64,000 nt of DNA. Source: Panagrolaimus kolymaensis (lineage: Eukaryota > Nematoda > Chromadorea > Rhabditida > Panagrolaimidae). The position numbers and the translations under genes are program-made. Below, one piece after another: positions 60,730 through 64,000 of the stretch. The DNA is taken from the NCBI GenBank assembly GCA_028622995.1, contig JAJQJQ010000005.1:5580001-5644000 (forward strand). The letters run 5' to 3'. Numbering within the stretch: position 1 is the stretch's first letter; each line of letters opens with the position of its first letter. The notes beneath the pieces were generated by a model. That model had not been told where the DNA came from and did no database searches. It saw nothing but the letters and a program-made list of their open reading frames with translations.

Positions 60730-63700
60730 AAACAGGTTTGATAAAGAAAATTACTGTAGTCCACAAAATACCACCTACATTTTAAAGAAAAATAATTAAT
60801 TTTGCTATTCTTTCGCTTTTGTTACTACTGCATTTAATAAAAAATTTTAAAAAATACAAATTCGAAAAAACTTTTAAAAACATTGATATTAGGGATATTT
60901 GCCAATTTTATGCTAAAAAAGAGAGGAATGATGATTCTCAAGAAATTTATTAAAAATTATGATTTGAATCGAAAGAAATCAAGCTTTAATCCAAGCTTTT
61001 TTTCTTTAAGTTCAAAACCTATTTAGAGAATCCAATAATAATAGATAAAATAAATAAAAACACTAAATCAAATCGAATCATTTCCGCTTGTCGGAGTCAA
61101 TTGTCCCTCCGTCGAGACGGCCGTCTTTTGCTTGATTCAAACAAAAAAAATAATACAAAAAAGGTCCTCAAAAATTGTATCCTTTTTAAAAAATAACGAA
61201 AAAAATTCATCAATCTTTTTCTCGCGAGACGAGAAAAAATTATACTACTTGATTTGTTTCAAAAGAAAGTAGCGAGCGGCGGCGAGCTTTTTTGCCCAAA
61301 TCCAAAAAAATAAAATCAAGGAAAAGTGGCTTCTCACTGTGAGGACAAAAAATAAAAACAATACAATACAAAAATGAAAAAAATAAAGAAGTCGTCGGCG
61401 CCTCTTCCATAAATGATAGAGAGGAGTCAATTCTTGTGAAGGAGAAGATTATGCAAATTTCTTCATTTATAGTATTTTGACGACGACCCTAAATGCTAAA
61501 AATAAGGAGCCGCCGCCACTGCTTCTTTTAAATGATCACAGTTGGAAATCATCGACTTTCTTAGTTACCGCAAAAATGATTTTTTCTTTTTTTGAAAAAT
61601 AATTTTAAAAACAAAAGTCGCGTGAAAGTGTCAATTTTATTTAAACTCAGTTTTCGCTTTTTTTAAATAAAGAAAAAAATTTAAAATCCTCTTGTTTGAT
61701 GAGTGTTTGATTGAATGACATAAAAGAAGCCAAAATCAAAGTTTAAATAAAACAAGAAAATGATGGCGCGTTTTTGAGTTGATTTGAGACTTCAAAAAGA
61801 AGAAAGATATCTCCTGGAGGGAGTTAGTTAAATGAAGTCCGCTTTATTCTTTTTTGCAAAAACTCCTGCAGTAAAATGGGATAAAGAAAAAGGATAAAAG
61901 AACTTTCGCTTTTTTAAACAAAAATCTTTTTTCTTTTTTTTGAATTTAATGTAATCCAAAAAATCAGCTGGAAGTAAAAGTGAAAAGTTTACTTTATTTT
62001 TGGCGTCACAGAATGATTTTTTTTTGGATTTTATTTGTTAAAAGGATATGTGATCATGAAGTAAGTCGTCTTTCTACAATAAATAATGTATATCATTCGC
62101 GTTGGATTACTGTTAAAATCTTGAAAAATTAAAAGGCTGGAAAATTGGCTAGAGAAATATTGCAATCACTTTCGATCTCAGCGCTAACAAACGACTGAAA
62201 TTTGAGATAAAAAAGAAAGGAGATATCAACCTTTAATTATTTTTACTCGAATTAAAAATCTACCAATTTTTTCGGCATTTTACAAAAAAATATATATCTA
62301 AAATCTACTAAGAAAAAGATTAGCCTTTTTTCAATCGGTTTTTTATTCAAAAAAAATATAAGAGCCGCTACCAGCAATTTTTTCTCTCCTGTAAGACTGA
62401 GGAAAAGGAAACTGCAATTGCGGAATATCATTTTAGAATTTATTTGACCTTTTTATTCCTTCCTTCAATAAAAAATATATATAAGGCAATGTAAAGAAAG
62501 ATTGTCCATGAGTGTAAGTCAAAAATTCACGAAGAAGGGATGGATGGGTTGTTTATTCACCCTATTTTGGGTGTCATTCGATTTGTCTTTAAAAAAAGAA
62601 CGAACTGTCAAAATTCAGCTTTCTTCCTCTTTTTCATTCTTCTGGAATGACCTTGAGATTTCATGGCTGGCACGAGCGTGTCAAATCACTGACTTTCTTG
62701 GGTTTTGCTTTGAATCCCGATTCAAGGCCAGCATTGCTTTTATTATTTTTTTTTTGAGTCCCATTAAAGCTTGGAAAAGCAACAAACAACAAAAAAAGCT
62801 TAAGTTTGTTTTCAAAAAAGGGAGCAAATTTGAATATTTTGAAATAGTTCTTTTTTCAAAATCCACAAAACAAAAAATGTGATTCAAAAAAGCGATAGTG
62901 AGTGAAAAGGGCTTGCTTGTTTTTTGGGCATAAAAAGCAATGAAGCATGCTTGCTTTTTAATTCAAAAAACAACCGAATGAGGAAGATGGAACCCTGCCG
63001 GGTCGGTTTCACTTTTTTCTATTGCGCAATAAAGCCAGGGAGAAGCAAGCTACTGAAGATGAGAGGGAGCGGATTACAAGTGCGCGACCCGGCCAATCCT
63101 CTTTTTTTCAAAAAAGCCTGCCGCTTTCACTTCCGATTAGGCTCATTGCATACTTCCTCTTTCTTTATTTTTTTGTCCCTCAAAAAACACTTTTTTATTT
63201 TAATTTTCAAGCTTAAGTTTCCATCTTCTTAAAAACCAGATTTTACAGTGACTTTCTTCAACAACAAAAATAGTATTACTTTTAGTGGCGGCAAAATTCA
63301 CAAAAAAAGAGATAGTTTTAAAAAGCGCGAAATATTTGCGAAACAGTTTTATGCGTCCTCGAAAATCATTAAAAAGGAAAGGCAACCACTTAAAAATAAG
63401 AAACTTTAAAAAAAACAGGAGCAGCAGATTTTTTCGATCGGCAAAACTTCTTTGAAGTCCGGCACGCGACGACCGCCAAGGATACATACAAATAATACGC
63501 GACGACGAAAAAAACCGGATCAGCTCCTCCATGTGCCGTTCTCGAACAACTTTTGCGGCGTCCTTTTGGGTTTACTTTTTTTGGATGTCAAGTAAGTTTT
63601 TTATTTGTTGACAGACGACATACAACAGGCGGTAGCGGGCGGCATTTTTTTTTATAGAAAAAGCGGAAATGAAAGTTAATGTGCCAATACCAAAAAAATA

Positions 63701-64000
63701 AGCAACACTAAAACAAACAATTTTTGTGTTGTTTTTACATAAATCAAAAGCGTCAAAAACTCATGTATCCGATGAAATAGAATAAAAATAAAAATAAACT
63801 TTCAAAAAAGCTGCTGTCCTTGTTTGACCTCATAATCTTTCCTCATTTTCTCTCTTGAAACAACAACAAGCCGACATCATTGGATTTAGATTTTTCCATT
63901 AACAAAAAAATAATAGTTGGTATAGCAGGGTTTTTTAATTTCATTTTTAGTCTATTAGCTGCATTAAACGTAATCATAATAAAATAAAGTTTAAAAATAT
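60730..64000. other. 3.3-kb gene-free region upstream of the bHLH gene
   Basis: This is A/T-rich, with two G+C-richer patches at 61080-61130 and 63460-63530. A 9-bp inverted repeat (GCCGGGTCG at 62997-63005; CGACCCGGC at 63085-63093) is present. No exon chain is recognised. It is the likely distal regulatory region of the bHLH gene. Confidence 0.45.

Overview
The window is eukaryotic, AT-rich, and best explained as nuclear DNA of a nematode. Its genes have many small exons, mostly 45-65 nt GT-AG introns with T-rich TTTCAG/TTTTAG acceptors, and gene families typical of worms: a Shank orthologue, a Str-type chemoreceptor, a nematode-style BPI/LBP protein and an achaete-scute-like bHLH. Two splice-acceptor-like sites sit just upstream of start codons, which would suit spliced-leader trans-splicing. 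The species cannot be named from the sequence; a tylenchine or panagrolaimid-like worm is only a guess from base composition and intron size. I built gene models by following reading frame and splice phase by hand. For most genes every exon junction is phase-consistent.

Layout, left to right. 1-5,100: the C-terminal exon of an unknown plus-strand gene, then the N-terminal half of Shank (shn-1) on the minus strand, running off the left edge. 5,100-18,480: about 13 kb without a recognisable gene, holding an 812-bp hAT-like MITE and a 365-bp-period tandem repeat. 18,480-24,330: three minus-strand genes, namely a secreted BPI/LBP-like lipid-binding protein, a small MCCC-starting protein with a GC-AG intron, and an inositol polyphosphate 5-phosphatase. 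24,898-28,909: a complete, apparently intact hAT transposon with 455-bp terminal inverted repeats and a seven-exon BED-finger transposase. 31,659-34,478: a DNAJC14-like J-domain membrane protein. 35,061-37,301: a TM/DEP-domain gene (with an in-frame stop) and a four-TM protein, possibly one locus. 37,741-37,979: a second hAT MITE. 38,312-42,871: tripeptidyl peptidase II. 42,993-44,514: a seven-TM chemoreceptor. 45,552-48,815: lysosomal alpha-mannosidase. 49,294-51,497: an SLC19 (folate/thiamine) transporter. 51,500-59,600: gene-free. 59,596-60,207: a bHLH transcription factor. 60,592-60,721: a third MITE with an 8-bp target duplication, followed by gene-free DNA to the end.

The genes are ordinary housekeeping, signalling and sensory genes and do not form a pathway. 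The most striking structure is in the hAT transposon. Each of its long inverted repeats carries two arrays of the hexamer ACCGTC, alternating in orientation at an almost exact 10-bp pitch, like a helically phased protein-binding platform. Three otherwise well-conserved genes need a single-base change in a homopolymer to keep frame. That points to residual long-read sequence error rather than gene decay.
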